Positions 63,746-64,000 of a stretch of DNA of 64,000 bases are shown here, piece by piece. Made by a program: the position numbers and the translations under genes. The notes beneath the pieces were generated by a model. The model did not search any database. It was not told where the DNA came from and worked only from the letters and a program-made list of their open reading frames with translations. The stretch comes from Allobosea thiooxidans. Its GTDB lineage: Bacteria; Pseudomonadota; Alphaproteobacteria; Rhizobiales; Beijerinckiaceae. The DNA lies in assembly GCF_900168195.1 (NCBI RefSeq), contig NZ_FUYX01000012.1:102320-166319 (forward strand), given 5' to 3'. Positions within the stretch are counted from its first letter, which is position 1. The number at the start of each line of letters is the position of its first letter.

Positions 63746-64000
63746 TCATAATTGGGCACCGATCAGGCGCGCCTGGAGGAGGTCGATCTTGCCTCGGCCA
63801 TACATCTGTCGTTTGACGAGTTTGAGCCGGGTGATCTGGCCTTCCGTCTGACCATTTGACCAGGTTGAGATGATCGCCGCGTGTACGGCCGCTTCGTCTC
63901 GCCTGACGCCATTCGCCAGCGAAGCGATCAGGCTGCTTGAAGCGCGCTCTATCCAGGACGACAGCAGCTCGGCCCGTTTGGTTCTGATCATGGCGTGGAA
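63746..64000 (-). CDS. ISL3 family transposase, C-terminal end (cut by window edge)
   Basis: The last ~84 residues of an ISL3-type DDE transposase: NGVRRDEAAVHAAIISTWSN, then GQTEGQITRLKLVKRQMYGR and GKIDLLQARLIGAQL. The W-S-N-G-Q-x-E-G-Q block and R-Q-M-Y-G-R are diagnostic. The frame is open to base 64000, so most of the protein lies outside and the apparent ATG at 63991 is internal. It marks the right end of the accessory stretch as mobile-element territory. Confidence 0.85.
   Translation of the reverse strand, partial: FHAMIRTKRAELLSSWIERASSSLIASLANGVRRDEAAVHAAIISTWSNGQTEGQITRLKLVKRQMYGRGKIDLLQARLIGAQL

Noticed and set aside
63282..63749. Minus-strand ORF of 155 codons directly after the ISL3 transposase
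   Set aside because: It overlaps the transposase stop as ATGA, which looks like an operon, but composition is erratic and no domain or homologous pattern is visible; probably chance in IS-flanking DNA.

Overview
The window is high-GC chromosomal DNA with short intergenic gaps. An alphaproteobacterium of the Hyphomicrobiales (a Bosea/Methylobacterium-like organism) is the best fit. The evidence is a complete PhyR-NepR-EcfG general stress response (GSR) cassette with matching EcfG promoters, iron control elements of the Irr (ICE) type, a PmtA-like phospholipid methyltransferase, the neighbouring rph and hrcA genes, and dispersed palindromic repeats of alphaproteobacterial type. The genus is an inference.

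Layout. 1-6.3 kb: partial rph, hrcA, a DUF3297 protein, a GNAT/XRE-cupin pair, lepA, a GIY-YIG protein and csbD. 6.35-9.4 kb: an SDR / acyl-CoA dehydrogenase / APH-kinase operon that looks like an unfused ACAD10/11 (LvaA-LvaC type) module. 9.4-20.7 kb: a siderophore-uptake locus in two converging arms. The right-pointing arm has a binding protein, permease, ATPase and two SAM methyltransferases. The left-pointing arm has an AraC regulator, TonB receptor, esterase, second binding protein and a DUF2218-SIP reductase. An ICE-like palindrome lies upstream of each arm. 20.8-28.4 kb: an XRE-cupin regulator divergent from an operon of two amidohydrolases and a Dpp-type importer without ATPase genes. 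28.5-42.4 kb: mostly housekeeping genes (SCO1, trpF-trpB without trpA beside it, typA, USP, AKR, nitroreductase, polA) plus a GT2 enzyme with an MshEN-like N-terminus and a TAXI protein.

42.4-54.3 kb is the most striking part. It carries phyR, nepR, ecfG and a kinase-like gene with a degenerate ATPase domain, surrounded by small membrane, secreted and regulatory genes. By eye I found ten EcfG-type promoters here: nine match GGAAC-N16/17-CGTT exactly and one (nepR) has one mismatch. Each sits in the correct orientation upstream of a gene. A further one-mismatch site lies before csbD. This looks like a physically clustered GSR regulon of about 12 kb, including a 54-residue membrane ORF, a possible CTG-started extensin-like gene and an EcfG promoter followed by an intrinsic terminator ahead of a transglutaminase gene.

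54.3-60 kb: a PmtA-like methyltransferase, a GGDEF protein, a glutaminase gene interrupted by one in-frame TGA, an ABC-F gene flanked by two copies of one palindromic repeat, and a YbaK protein. 60-64 kb is accessory-like: long stretches with no convincing gene, a cluster of GANTC sites, a VOC protein, a DEDDh exonuclease and the 3' end of an ISL3-family transposase running off the window.
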